A stretch of 28,956 nucleotides of DNA, taken from NCBI GenBank assembly GCA_050736615.1, contig JBOHWL010000007.1, positions 1 to 28,956 of the forward strand. The letters run 5' to 3'. Under the pieces are notes generated by a model that worked only from the letters and a program-made list of their open reading frames with translations, made no database searches and was not told where the DNA came from. The stretch comes from JBOHWJ01 sp050736615 (GTDB taxonomy: Bacteria > Desulfobacterota > Binatia > Binatales > Binataceae). Shown piece by piece: positions 1 to 7,386 of this stretch (the first letter of the stretch is position 1; the number at the start of each line of letters is the position of its first letter). The translations under genes and the position numbers were made by a program.

Positions 1-114
1 GATCGAGACGATCCAAAAACGGGTCACCACCACGGTTTCGGGCCATCCGCCCAGCTCGAAATGATGATGCAGCGGAGCCATGCGGAAAATTCGGCGGTGC
101 GTCGCCTTGTAGTA
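1..114 (-). pseudogene. mraY: C-terminal part of mraY beyond the in-frame amber codon (runs off window edge)
   Basis: After the TAG at 117-115 the minus strand stays open in the same frame to base 1. It reads YYKATHRRIFRM, then APLHHHFELGGWPE and a hydrophobic start of the last helix (TRFWIVSI). The HHH loop and the following Trp-Pro are conserved near the C-terminus of every MraY, and the HHH residues belong to the active site. So this is the true distal part of the upstream gene, with no shift of frame and only one nonsense codon between the parts. It has no start codon or ribosome site of its own. The last residues of the protein lie outside the window. Confidence 0.85.
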
Positions 115-1038
115 CTAGCGCTGGATAATGACCGAGGCCGCCTCGAGCACGAAGATGCCGCCCGCGATCGGCAAGACCAATTCCTGTTTCGCCAGCAGCG
201 CGACCGTGCCGATAGCGCCGCCCAGCGACAGCGCGCCCACGTCGCCCATCATCATCGAGGCCGGATAGGCGTTGTACCACAGAAAGCCCATCGAAGAGGC
301 GATCAGCGCGGCACAGAAGATCGCGATTTCGCCGGCGCCATCGACGTGCGGAACATCCAGATAATGAGCGAATTTCAGATTGCCGGCGACATAGGTGAAA
401 ATCCAATAGCAAAACCCCACCGTCATCACCGGACCAATCGCCAGGCCATCGAGTCCGTCGGTCAAATTGACCGCGTTCGACGAGCCCACCATCACGACCA
501 TCGCGAAGGGAATATAACCCCACCAGCGGAGATTTGGGCGCATCCGCTTGAGAAACGGCACGGTAACTTCCGTGCCGAAATGCAGCAGGCCGAACAACCA
601 CACTGCCGCGACGAAGGCCAGCAGAAACTGCCAAAACAGTTTCTGCGGTCCCGACAACCCCATCCCGCGTCCGCGTTTGAGTTTCCAATAGTCGTCGGTA
701 AAGCCGATCGCGCCAAAACCAATCATGACGAACAGCGCGACCCATACGTAAGGATCGCTCAGGTCGGCCAGCAATAACGTCGCTACCAGACATGAGGCCA
801 GAATCAGCAGCCCGCCCATGGTCGGAGTGCCGGCCTTTTTCTGATGGGTCTGTGGGACCTCCGCACGAATCGTTTGTCCGATATGCGCGGAGCGGAAGCG
901 TTGAATCAGGAGCGGACCCAGCGCCAGGGAAAGCGCGAGAGCCGCCAACCCGGCCAGGACCGAACGAAAGGTTTCGTAACGGAGAACATTGAGCACTGGG
1001 AAGCGCGTGTGCAGCGGAAACAATGCGAGATAAAGCAT
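115..1038 (-). CDS. mraY: Phospho-N-acetylmuramoyl-pentapeptide-transferase MraY, cut short by an in-frame TAG
   Basis: MraY moves phospho-MurNAc-pentapeptide from its UDP carrier to undecaprenyl phosphate, making lipid I at the inner membrane. The 307-aa open part has the family marks in order: MLYLALF start, PTMGG loop, DDYWKLKRG with the Asp pair, NLTDGLDGLA, and GDVGALSLGG. Many hydrophobic helices separate them. A complete MraY has about 360 residues; this frame stops at TAG (117-115) after SVIIQR, losing the HHH loop and the last helix, which follow in frame. As written the product should be inactive, yet mraY is normally essential and single-copy. A base-call or assembly error, a recent mutation or readthrough are possible causes. 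TAG ends several other genes here (murE, mraZ, the NTF2-like, LLM and dioxygenase genes), so general recoding of TAG is unlikely. The ATG at 1038 fits the family start; no strong ribosome site is seen at normal spacing. Confidence 0.9.
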   Translation of the reverse strand: MLYLALFPLHTRFPVLNVLRYETFRSVLAGLAALALSLALGPLLIQRFRSAHIGQTIRAEVPQTHQKKAGTPTMGGLLILASCLVATLLLADLSDPYVWVALFVMIGFGAIGFTDDYWKLKRGRGMGLSGPQKLFWQFLLAFVAAVWLFGLLHFGTEVTVPFLKRMRPNLRWWGYIPFAMVVMVGSSNAVNLTDGLDGLAIGPVMTVGFCYWIFTYVAGNLKFAHYLDVPHVDGAGEIAIFCAALIASSMGFLWYNAYPASMMMGDVGALSLGGAIGTVALLAKQELVLPIAGGIFVLEAASVIIQR

Positions 1039-1272
1039 GATCGGCTTTGTCGGCGATTCCCCCTAGACTCTTAGCTTGATTTGCGCCGCGCAAGGCTGCG
1101 GATGCATTCCGGCACATTATATTGGTTAAGTTTGCCGCTCGGCTTCCCTCTCGCTCTAACCTTGGCGTACTTCCCGAGCCGCCCTTCAACGGAGCGCGCC
1201 GATCATCGCGATTACCGCTTTTGGTCCATCGGTCCGAGGCGTCTTTTGAAAAACCTGGCATGATTGACATGA

Positions 1273-1350
1273 CTTCGCGAGGCAAGCCTCCGGTCCTTCT
1301 TCCGCAACCGCTTCCCCACCACCAATAACCCGAAGGCTTCCCTCACGAAG
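1273..1350. repeat. Imperfect inverted repeat (21-bp arms) in the murE-mraY gap
   Basis: Arms at 1273-1293 and 1330-1350 are complementary at 18 of 21 positions, with a 36-base loop. Transcribed from either strand this would form a long stem. It lies in the 619-bp stretch (1039-1657) between murE and mraY, which has no convincing gene; outside this element and the one at 1540-1634 I see nothing recognisable there. It may be a REP/MITE-like unit or an mRNA processing hairpin inside the dcw transcript. No T-run follows either arm, so a simple terminator is less likely. Confidence 0.6.
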
Positions 1351-1539
1351 CCCGCCGCCCCGACTGGCAAGACCCACGCGCTCCTCCCGAAGTCATTTTT
1401 CGCGCTCGCCAGAGCGCGTAATTTCAGAATGGACATTGGTCTCTCTGTTCATTCTGATACGGAAAGATCTCGGTAATCTCCGACTTTCGACAATTTTCCG
1501 CGGGATTCCGCACAAGCGTCGCTCAACCCACGCGCCAGT

Positions 1540-1634
1540 TGTCATTCCGAACGGAGTCTGCGAAGTGAGGAATTCCGGAAAAATCTTTGAAAAGACCAAA
1601 CGATCCGGGATTCCTCGCTGCACTAGGAATGACA
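1540..1634. repeat. Short palindromic element bounded by TGTCATTCC / GGAATGACA
   Basis: Perfect 9-bp inverted ends lie at 1540-1548 and 1626-1634, enclosing about 77 bp. Inside are further GGAATTCC- and GGGATTCC-type words. Elements that begin TGTCATTCCGA and end with the inverse are familiar as dispersed non-coding repeats in many soil bacteria, which is general knowledge and not a search result. The spurious short ORFs crossing it, with words such as TPFGMTTGAW, are typical translations of such repeats. The element ends 23 bp downstream of the murE stop. Confidence 0.6.
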
Positions 1635-1657
1635 GACGAGACTTGTGCAGCGGTTCC

Positions 1658-3178
1658 CTAGCGCCTCATCTTCGCCACCAATTCCCGCACCACCGCGCGA
1701 TCATCGAAATCCAGCCGCCGTCCACCGATCAATTGATAATCCTCGTGACCCTTGCCCGCGATCAGTATCAAATCGCCGGGCGCGGCGATCCGCAAAGAAC
1801 TCGCGATCGCGGCCTTGCGATCGGACTCGACGATGTAACCGCCGCCGGCGACGGCCCCGTCCGCGGCGATCCGGCGCAGGCCGCCCGCGACGATGCCAGC
1901 CTCCACTTCGGCGATAATTTTTTGCGGATCCTCGCCGCGAGGATTATCCGAGGTCAGGATCGGCAAATCGGCCAAACGCGCCGCAATCGCGCCCATCAGC
2001 GGCCGCTTGCCGCGATCGCGGTCGCCACCGCAACCGAATACGCATAACAACCGCCGGGGCTCCAGTGCCCGTAACGCCCGCAGCACAGCCTCGAGCGCGT
2101 CGGGTTTATGCGCATAGTCCACCAGCACGCGCACGCCTGGAGGTCCCGCGACCGCCTCCAATCTGCCGGGGGCCCCAGGACATCGCCGCACCCCCTCCGC
2201 CACCGCCTCAGATTCGACGCCCAGGGCCACCGACACGGCGGAGGCACCCAGGATATTGAGCAAATTGATTTCTCCAAGCATCGGCGAGCTTAGTTCGAGT
2301 CTGCGTCCGGCCACGCGAATCGACGCACGAATACCCTCGAGCCCGGCGCTAAAGCGCTCGGGATAGACGTCGAGGCCGGGAACGAGGCCAAAACTGAGCT
2401 TGCGCCCGCGCACCGCATCCAGCACGCGCCGGCCATACGGGTCGTCTCCACGTACGACCGCCCATGGCTCGGCGTGAGTACTGCGTGCGAGCAATTCGGT
2501 AAACAGCCGCAGCTTGGCGTTGAAATAGTCCTCGACCGATGCATGATAATCGAGATGATCGCGACCCAGGTTGGTGAAAACACAGGCGCGGAAATTCAAT
2601 TCCTCGACCCGCCGCTCAGCGAGTCCGATCGAGGAAATCTCCGCCGCCGCCGCCCGCAGTCCGTCGTGCTCCATGCGCGCCAATGCGCTTTCGAGGTCGA
2701 GCGCCTCGGGCGTCGTGAGGCCGCTGTAAAGCTTCTTGCCTCGCGAAAAAACCCCAATCGTGCCGATAATTCCGCACGGCCGCCCGGCCGCTTCAAAAAT
2801 GGAAGCGAGCAGATAGGTGGTGGTGGTTTTGCCGCTAGTCCCGGTCACCCCAATTAGATCGAGACGGCGGCTGGGAGTGTGAAAAAACCGTGCGGCCGCC
2901 CGCGCCATCAACAGGCGTGGCCGCGCGCATTCAATCACGGGAACCGCGGGGCGCGCCGCCACTCCATCCCAGCCCTTCACCACCACTGCGCGCGCCCCGC
3001 GGTTCAACGCATCCTCGATATGCGCGCGATTAGCCGCCGTCTCGCGCGCCATCGAAAAAAACAAATCGCCGGGTTTGACCCGTCGGGAATCGTAGCTAAG
3101 CCCGCCGATTTCAACATCCTTCACGTTCGTCAACGCGCTGGTCTCACAAGGGTCCCCGATGATCTCGCGCAGCTTCAT
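1658..3178 (-). CDS. murE: UDP-MurNAc-L-Ala-D-Glu:meso-diaminopimelate ligase MurE
   Basis: This cytoplasmic Mur ligase adds the third stem-peptide residue to UDP-MurNAc-dipeptide using ATP. The 506 aa match the family length. Visible motifs are the ATP loop GVTGTSGKTTT (110-120), TTPEALDLE (155-163), TNLGRDHLDYH (202-212), AKLRLF with the Lys that is carbamylated in the family (222), YAHKPDALE (355-363), CGGDRDRGKRP (383-393), and DNPRGEDP (411-418). The DNPR signature indicates meso-DAP rather than lysine as substrate. One oddity is ISSIGL (181-186), where most MurE proteins have VSSHGL, so a usual His is Ile. The ATG at 3178 overlaps the ftsI stop as ATGA, suggesting translational coupling. 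murF does not follow, which is unusual for a dcw cluster. The stop codon is TAG. Confidence 0.96.
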   Translation of the reverse strand: MKLREIIGDPCETSALTNVKDVEIGGLSYDSRRVKPGDLFFSMARETAANRAHIEDALNRGARAVVVKGWDGVAARPAVPVIECARPRLLMARAAARFFHTPSRRLDLIGVTGTSGKTTTTYLLASIFEAAGRPCGIIGTIGVFSRGKKLYSGLTTPEALDLESALARMEHDGLRAAAAEISSIGLAERRVEELNFRACVFTNLGRDHLDYHASVEDYFNAKLRLFTELLARSTHAEPWAVVRGDDPYGRRVLDAVRGRKLSFGLVPGLDVYPERFSAGLEGIRASIRVAGRRLELSSPMLGEINLLNILGASAVSVALGVESEAVAEGVRRCPGAPGRLEAVAGPPGVRVLVDYAHKPDALEAVLRALRALEPRRLLCVFGCGGDRDRGKRPLMGAIAARLADLPILTSDNPRGEDPQKIIAEVEAGIVAGGLRRIAADGAVAGGGYIVESDRKAAIASSLRIAAPGDLILIAGKGHEDYQLIGGRRLDFDDRAVVRELVAKMRR

Positions 3179-5244
3179 CGCGCCACCAGCCGCTTATGAA
3201 GGCCACGCGCCAGCCGATGCGGGTTCATTCGCGCGGCCAGCGCGCCGTCGCCCGCTGGCGTCAGCTTCAGACGAACCGCCGATCTCTTCAGCGATGCCCC
3301 CGGCGGCGGTTGTTGGCCACTAACATAGCCGCTGCCGTGGATCGTCAAATTGATTCCCAAACCACGCGCCAGGCCGATCGCATGGCGCAGGCTCATACCG
3401 AGAAAATCGGGCGTCGCACCTTTTGCGATGGGCACGGGGGACGACTGCGGTTCGACTGGATATTCCCCGCCACCAGCCGCGGGCTGCTCGTCGCCACGAG
3501 TTTCACCGGCGAGGCCGTCGAGCAATCCCAAAGGCGACAGACTGGCGGTTTCCAGTTGCGGACGGGCTGGCACGACGTCGAGATGTTGCAAGGCGCTGGA
3601 AGCGACTTCGCTAAACACCGGCGCGGCGTACAACCCGCCGAAATGTCCGTGCGCGACATCGTACAGCACCACCAGGATCACCAGGCGCGGATCGTCGGCA
3701 GGCACAAATCCAACGAACGAAGCCACCAGCCGGCTCTGGAAATAGACGCCGGTGGCGGGATTGACCATCTGCGCCGTGCCGGTCTTGCCCGCCACCGTAA
3801 AATCGGCCACCCGGGCCAGGCGCCCGGTTCCATCCGGACCGTTGACCACACCGCGCAGCAGAAGATTCATCGTATGCGCCACATCCGGCGAAATCACGCG
3901 GCGCAACGCCTGCGGCGTATGGCTCAGGATTTCATGCCCGTCGGCATCGTAGGCCGCCTTAACCACGTAAGGCCGCATCACCACGCCGCCGTTGGCGATC
4001 GCCGCATAGGCGACCGCAAGCTGCATCGGGGTGACTGCGACACCCTGGCCGAAACCATGGTCGGCCAGCGCAATCTGGCGCCAGCTTGCGGGCGGGCGCA
4101 GAATGCCGCTGGCCTCGCCCGGCAGATCGATGCCCGTGCGCCCGCCCAGGCCAAAATCACGCAGCCCCCGGTAAAAACGTTGCGCGCCAAGCATCAGCGC
4201 GATTTTCGCCGCGCCGATGTTCGATGACACCTCGATGATGCCGCCGAGATTAAGCCAGCCGTGGCGCGCGTCATCATGAATCGCGCGGCCGCCGACGTGC
4301 CACACGCCCTCCTCGCAATAAAGCTCGCGGTGGGTGTTCATGACGTGGTCGCGCAGCGCGATCGCGCCGAGAATGCCCTTCATGGTCGAACCGGGTTCAA
4401 AGGCGTCCTGCACCGCGGTATCGTGCAGCCGCTCGTTGGTCGTATGACCGGCGCTGACATTGGCGAGCGCCAGCACCTCACCGGTGAACGGCTCCAGTAC
4501 CACCACGCTGCCGCGCCGGGCCCCGCTCTTCTCCACCTCGGCGGCCAGATAGTTTTCCGCGCTGGCCTGAATCGTCGAATCGATGGTCAGTTGGAGCTTG
4601 GCGCCCGGCTCAGGGCGCTTGAGCGCCATCGGCGTGTCAAAAATCGGATGACCCAGGGCGTCATGATAGAAGGTGAGCACCACCGGCTCGCCGCGGATCA
4701 GGTGGTTGTACTGCAATTCCAGCCCGGAGAGCCCCTGGCCATCCGTTCCCGCCAGCCCCACCACCGAAGCCGCCAGGTTGCTCTCCGGGTAAAACCGTTT
4801 GTACTCGCTCACGCTGCCGATGCCATCGAGTCCGAGTAGTTCCACCGCATGCGCCTGTGACGGCGGCAGATGACGCCGCAACCATACGAACGGCGCGGCG
4901 TGATGGAGTCGATGCTCCAGCTCCCGCGGAGTGATGCCGAGCGTCGCCGCCAGGCGTGCGCGCTCCGCGCGCGTGCTGCTGTCGAGTAGTTGCCGCGGAC
5001 GCGCAAAGACCGATTTGGTTTCGGCTGAAAGCGCCAACGGCTGACCGTTGCGATCGACAATCGGGCCCCGCATCGCAGCCAGCGTGATTTCGCCCGTATG
5101 CTCGCTGCGGGCCAACGAACTCAGCCGCGGACCGTCAATCGTCACGATCAGCACCAGCCTGATCGCGGCCACGGCGAACAACGCCGCCAAGGCGAAAGTG
5201 AGCGCGCCGATACGGGTGCGGCGCTTTTGAAAATACGAATTCAC
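3175..5244 (-). CDS. ftsI: Peptidoglycan D,D-transpeptidase FtsI (PBP3) with a C-terminal PASTA domain
   Basis: FtsI cross-links septal peptidoglycan in the periplasm, anchored by one N-terminal helix (about 13-35, after a basic start). A dimerisation region follows, then the transpeptidase domain with the catalytic STMK (Ser286, Lys289), SSN (340-342) and KTGT (487-490). After a Pro/Gly-rich linker (about 575-607), residues 609-664 form one PASTA repeat (ATPDFLGMSLRHAI..., then SGYVSGQQPPPG). E. coli FtsI lacks PASTA; it is common in Gram-positive, spirochaete and deltaproteobacterial-type homologues. Length is 689 aa. The start is GTG at 5244, overlapping the ftsL stop as GTGA; the 3' end overlaps murE. 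This tight packing supports one dcw transcript with coupled translation. Confidence 0.96.
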   Translation of the reverse strand: MNSYFQKRRTRIGALTFALAALFAVAAIRLVLIVTIDGPRLSSLARSEHTGEITLAAMRGPIVDRNGQPLALSAETKSVFARPRQLLDSSTRAERARLAATLGITPRELEHRLHHAAPFVWLRRHLPPSQAHAVELLGLDGIGSVSEYKRFYPESNLAASVVGLAGTDGQGLSGLELQYNHLIRGEPVVLTFYHDALGHPIFDTPMALKRPEPGAKLQLTIDSTIQASAENYLAAEVEKSGARRGSVVVLEPFTGEVLALANVSAGHTTNERLHDTAVQDAFEPGSTMKGILGAIALRDHVMNTHRELYCEEGVWHVGGRAIHDDARHGWLNLGGIIEVSSNIGAAKIALMLGAQRFYRGLRDFGLGGRTGIDLPGEASGILRPPASWRQIALADHGFGQGVAVTPMQLAVAYAAIANGGVVMRPYVVKAAYDADGHEILSHTPQALRRVISPDVAHTMNLLLRGVVNGPDGTGRLARVADFTVAGKTGTAQMVNPATGVYFQSRLVASFVGFVPADDPRLVILVVLYDVAHGHFGGLYAAPVFSEVASSALQHLDVVPARPQLETASLSPLGLLDGLAGETRGDEQPAAGGGEYPVEPQSSPVPIAKGATPDFLGMSLRHAIGLARGLGINLTIHGSGYVSGQQPPPGASLKRSAVRLKLTPAGDGALAARMNPHRLARGLHKRLVAR

Positions 5245-5486
5245 GGCAACATCACCACGTGGCCGGGCGCGGGCGATTGCATGCCGTATTTCGCCGCCAA
5301 GGCGCGCAGGCGTTGATGTGAATCAAGTTCGGCCGCTTGCAGCTTGAGCCGCTGGTTCTGATCTTCGAGCTTGCGTATCTCCACCCGCAGCGTCGATAAG
5401 CGATAACCTTCCTGTGTGACTTCAAGCCGAATCATCAACGTGGCGAAGCCCGTTACAATGACGGCGAGGCCGAGCAGCGCGGACAC
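5241..5486 (-). CDS. ftsL: Cell division protein FtsL
   Basis: This 81-aa bitopic protein has a hydrophobic segment at the very N-terminus (SALLGLAVIVTGFATLMI) followed by a heptad-like coiled coil (about 28-60, LRVEIRKLEDQNQRLKLQ) and an LAAKYGMQSPAPGHV tail. FtsL pairs with FtsB and recruits FtsI/FtsW at the septum. The sequence itself is poorly conserved; size, topology and position between rsmH and ftsI make the call. The start is GTG at 5486. The frame is open further upstream through a basic stretch (LSRRAKPARPPSRL) that looks like the usual cytoplasmic tail of FtsL. No ATG, GTG or TTG occurs there before an in-frame stop, so either GTG 5486 is right or a CTG is used. Confidence 0.88.
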   Translation of the reverse strand: MSALLGLAVIVTGFATLMIRLEVTQEGYRLSTLRVEIRKLEDQNQRLKLQAAELDSHQRLRALAAKYGMQSPAPGHVVMLP

Positions 5487-5524
5487 CAGCCGCGAAGGCG
5501 GCCGCGCCGGTTTGGCCCGGCGGC

Positions 5525-6445
5525 TCAGGCGGGCCTCCGTTCAATGCATCGCAGCCGCGCGCTGCGTGAACGCGCATTGCGTGCGATCTCGTCGGCGCCT
5601 GGCCGCAACACCTTGCCGGTCACGGCAACAAAATTGCCTTCGCGCGCCAGTTCTCGAAAGCGTTCCTTGACCGCGCGGTCTTCGAGCGAGTGATACGCCA
5701 ACACCACCATGCGTCCGCCGGTGGCGAGCCGCGCGGGCCCTCGTTCGAGCAAAGCGGCCAGACTGTCAAGTTCGTCATTGACGGCAATCCGCAGCGCCTG
5801 GAAGGTGCGCGTGGCCGGATGGATGCCGCGTTGGCGCCGGCCCCCCACGACGCTCTCGATCACCGCGCAAAGCTGGCCGGTGGTTTCGATTGGACGGCGC
5901 CGGCGCGCCTCGACGATCGCGCGCGCGATGCGACGGGAGGCGCGCTCTTCACCCCATTGGTAGATGATGCGCGCGAGCGCGGGTTCGGTCTCCTCGTTGA
6001 CCAAATCATAGGCCCGCAAAACCTGCTCGCGGTCCATCCGCATATCCAGCGGACCGTCGAGCCTGAAACTGAAGCCGCGCTCCGGATCGGCGAGCGCGAA
6101 GGTGCTCATCCCGAGGTCGGCCACGATGGCGCCCACGCAGGGCATGCCGCACTGATCGAGCACGCTGTCGAAATTGCGGAAATCCGCATGCCGCAGCGTG
6201 ACCCGGGTGCCGTATTGGCGCAGCCGCGCGGCCGCCGCTCCCAACACCCCTTCGTCACGATCCAAGCCGAGCAGATGCGCGTCAGTCGCTTCCAGCAACG
6301 CCGCCGCATGGCCGCCCATGCCCACGGTCATATCCACCACCGTGAGCGGATGTGAAGCGCGGACGAGCCCCACCACCTCCTCCAGCATCACCGCCACATG
6401 TTGGCGGCTCGCCGCGCTTGAGTCCTTTTCCTCCCCCAGGCTCAT
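5525..6445 (-). CDS. rsmH: 16S rRNA (cytosine1402-N4)-methyltransferase RsmH (MraW)
   Basis: RsmH methylates N4 of C1402 in the ribosomal P site using SAM. The 306 aa carry HVAVMLEEVV near the start, the SAM loop VDMTVGMGGH (37-46), DLGMSTFALADPERGFSF (110-127), GPLDMRMD (131-138), YHSLEDRAVK (251-260) and the C-terminal ARSRSARLR. All are expected for the family and in the right order. ATG at 6445 begins 9 bases after the mraZ stop. The classic mraZ-rsmH-ftsL order is kept. Confidence 0.96.
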   Translation of the reverse strand: MSLGEEKDSSAASRQHVAVMLEEVVGLVRASHPLTVVDMTVGMGGHAAALLEATDAHLLGLDRDEGVLGAAAARLRQYGTRVTLRHADFRNFDSVLDQCGMPCVGAIVADLGMSTFALADPERGFSFRLDGPLDMRMDREQVLRAYDLVNEETEPALARIIYQWGEERASRRIARAIVEARRRRPIETTGQLCAVIESVVGGRRQRGIHPATRTFQALRIAVNDELDSLAALLERGPARLATGGRMVVLAYHSLEDRAVKERFRELAREGNFVAVTGKVLRPGADEIARNARSRSARLRCIERRPA

Positions 6446-6454
6446 GGGACACCG

Positions 6455-6907
6455 CTAATAAAATCCGATCTTTTCCCGGATCGCCGGGTCTTTGAGTTCT
6501 TCCGCAATCTCACCGATCAGATGTTCAAGCTTGCCGCGATCCCATACCTCGAAACGATCGCGCCGTCCCTGAAACGTTATGTCTTTGCTCAACGAGGCGA
6601 AGTCGCGCAGGCGCTGCGGAATCAGCACCCGCCCCTGTTTGTCCACAGGGACCTCATGCGCGCCGCCGACGTAGAGCATTTCAAATCTCTCCAGCAATCG
6701 CGTGCGCGGCATCTCGCCCAATTTGGCCAGTACGGCCTGCCAATCCCGCGGCACAAACAAGTCCAGACAACTGTTTTCGCCGTCCTTCAGTTGATTGGTG
6801 ATATAAACTTTATCTTGGCCTTCGCGCTGAATAAGGTCGCGGATAGTGGCGGGAAGACTTACCCGACCCTTATCGTCGATAGAGTGGTCGAAACGACCGC
6901 TAAACAC
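6455..6907 (-). CDS. mraZ: Transcriptional regulator MraZ
   Basis: MraZ is a ring-forming DNA-binding protein with two SpoVT-AbrB domains that represses its own dcw operon in E. coli. Repeat 1 (SGRFDHSIDDKGRVSLPA) and repeat 2 (VPVDKQGRVLIPQRLRDFA) are clear. I place the start at GTG 6907 (VFSGRFDHS), giving 150 aa. An AAGGAGAGG ribosome site lies at 6912-6920, with its AGGAG core 7 bases from the GTG, and known MraZ proteins begin just here. A longer frame from 6943 would run through the operator and is unlikely. MraZ boxes sit directly upstream, implying autoregulation. The stop is TAG. Confidence 0.95.
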   Translation of the reverse strand: MFSGRFDHSIDDKGRVSLPATIRDLIQREGQDKVYITNQLKDGENSCLDLFVPRDWQAVLAKLGEMPRTRLLERFEMLYVGGAHEVPVDKQGRVLIPQRLRDFASLSKDITFQGRRDRFEVWDRGKLEHLIGEIAEELKDPAIREKIGFY

Positions 6908-6911
6908 CGCG

Positions 6912-6920
6912 CCTCTCCTT
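6912..6920 (-). promoter_or_regulatory. Ribosome binding site that fixes the mraZ start
   Basis: On the minus strand these bases read AAGGAGAGG, close to the anti-Shine-Dalgarno complement, with AGGAG ending 7 bases before GTG 6907. It decides for the GTG over the upstream in-frame ATG at 6943. Confidence 0.75.
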
Positions 6921-6927
6921 TGTATTC

Positions 6928-6952
6928 CTCCACAATCTCCCACTGTGCCCCA
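6928..6952 (-). promoter_or_regulatory. MraZ operator: three TGGRN boxes at exact 10-bp spacing
   Basis: Read on the minus strand the boxes are TGGGG (6952-6948), TGGGA (6942-6938) and TGGAG (6932-6928), each separated by 5 bases. MraZ is known to bind TGGGN direct repeats with 5-base spacers just upstream of mraZ, one helical turn apart. Two boxes match fully and the third has one mismatch. They lie between a candidate -35 and the mraZ ribosome site, so bound MraZ would block RNA polymerase. Confidence 0.8.
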
Positions 6953-6962
6953 CCATAGTCAA
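6934..6962 (-). promoter_or_regulatory. Candidate sigma70-type promoter of the dcw operon
   Basis: On the minus strand TTGACT (6962-6957) is a good -35 match. A 17-base spacer leads to GAGATT (6939-6934), a poor -10 (three of six consensus bases). The overlap with the MraZ boxes supports a promoter here, but the weak -10 leaves it tentative. Confidence 0.35.
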
Positions 6963-7008
6963 GCATTTACAAGCGCAGTGGGAGACGATGGATTAAATTT
7001 ATCTATCG

Positions 7009-7063
7009 GCGAATAGAAAGCGAATATTCAGGTGTGCCATACTGGGCGCATCTGCCTATTCGC
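7009..7063. repeat. Three copies of GCGAATA, two direct and one inverted, upstream of the dcw promoter
   Basis: GCGAATAG at 7009-7016 is followed 11 bases later by GCGAATA (7020-7026), and CTATTCGC, its exact inverse, lies at 7056-7063. The spacing suggests a regulator site or a small hairpin in the space between mraZ and the divergent small gene at 7129. No known regulator is recognised. Confidence 0.35.
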
Positions 7064-7128
7064 TATGATTTCCGAGATGGTCAGCGGCGCCTTGCGCCAT
7101 TGGCGTCTCAGCCTTAATGTGAAGTCTG

Positions 7129-7386
7129 ATGCCGCAACAACAAGATATACAAGATCATGAGCCGCCGATTATCGTTGAACAATTCACGAAGGCTCAATAC
7201 GTGGGAGAAATAATTCAGGGATTCGCGATAGTGGCGGGCCTTGGCCTGCTATGGCTACTCGAAATTATCCGCGACGGCTGTTTCGCCCTGCTCGACCGTA
7301 TCAATCGGCGCCCACGACCACACAAGGGACGGCCGTTCCCGCCTGGCCCACAACGCAAACACGCGACGCTCAAGGCGCGTCAGTGA
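7129..7386 (+). CDS. Hypothetical small single-pass membrane protein
   Basis: The 85-aa product has an acidic-polar N-terminus, one hydrophobic segment (about 28-45, IIQGFAIVAGLGLLWLLEII) and a basic Pro/Arg-rich tail (RRPRPHKGRPFPPGPQRK). The tail should stay in the cytoplasm by the positive-inside rule. I recognise no family. It is divergent from mraZ and converges on the large ATPase gene. Only a weak GTGAAG-like ribosome site precedes the ATG. The sharp hydrophobic-then-basic layout argues for a real protein, but it may be spurious. Confidence 0.5.
   Translation: MPQQQDIQDHEPPIIVEQFTKAQYVGEIIQGFAIVAGLGLLWLLEIIRDGCFALLDRINRRPRPHKGRPFPPGPQRKHATLKARQ

Noticed and set aside
61..777. Plus-strand open frame of 238 codons antisense to mraY
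   Set aside because: Arg/His/Gln-rich shadow of a well-supported minus-strand gene; no family likeness.
3196..4227. Plus-strand open frame of 343 codons antisense to ftsI
   Set aside because: Long only because of GC-rich codon bias on the opposite strand; ftsI motifs are unmistakable.
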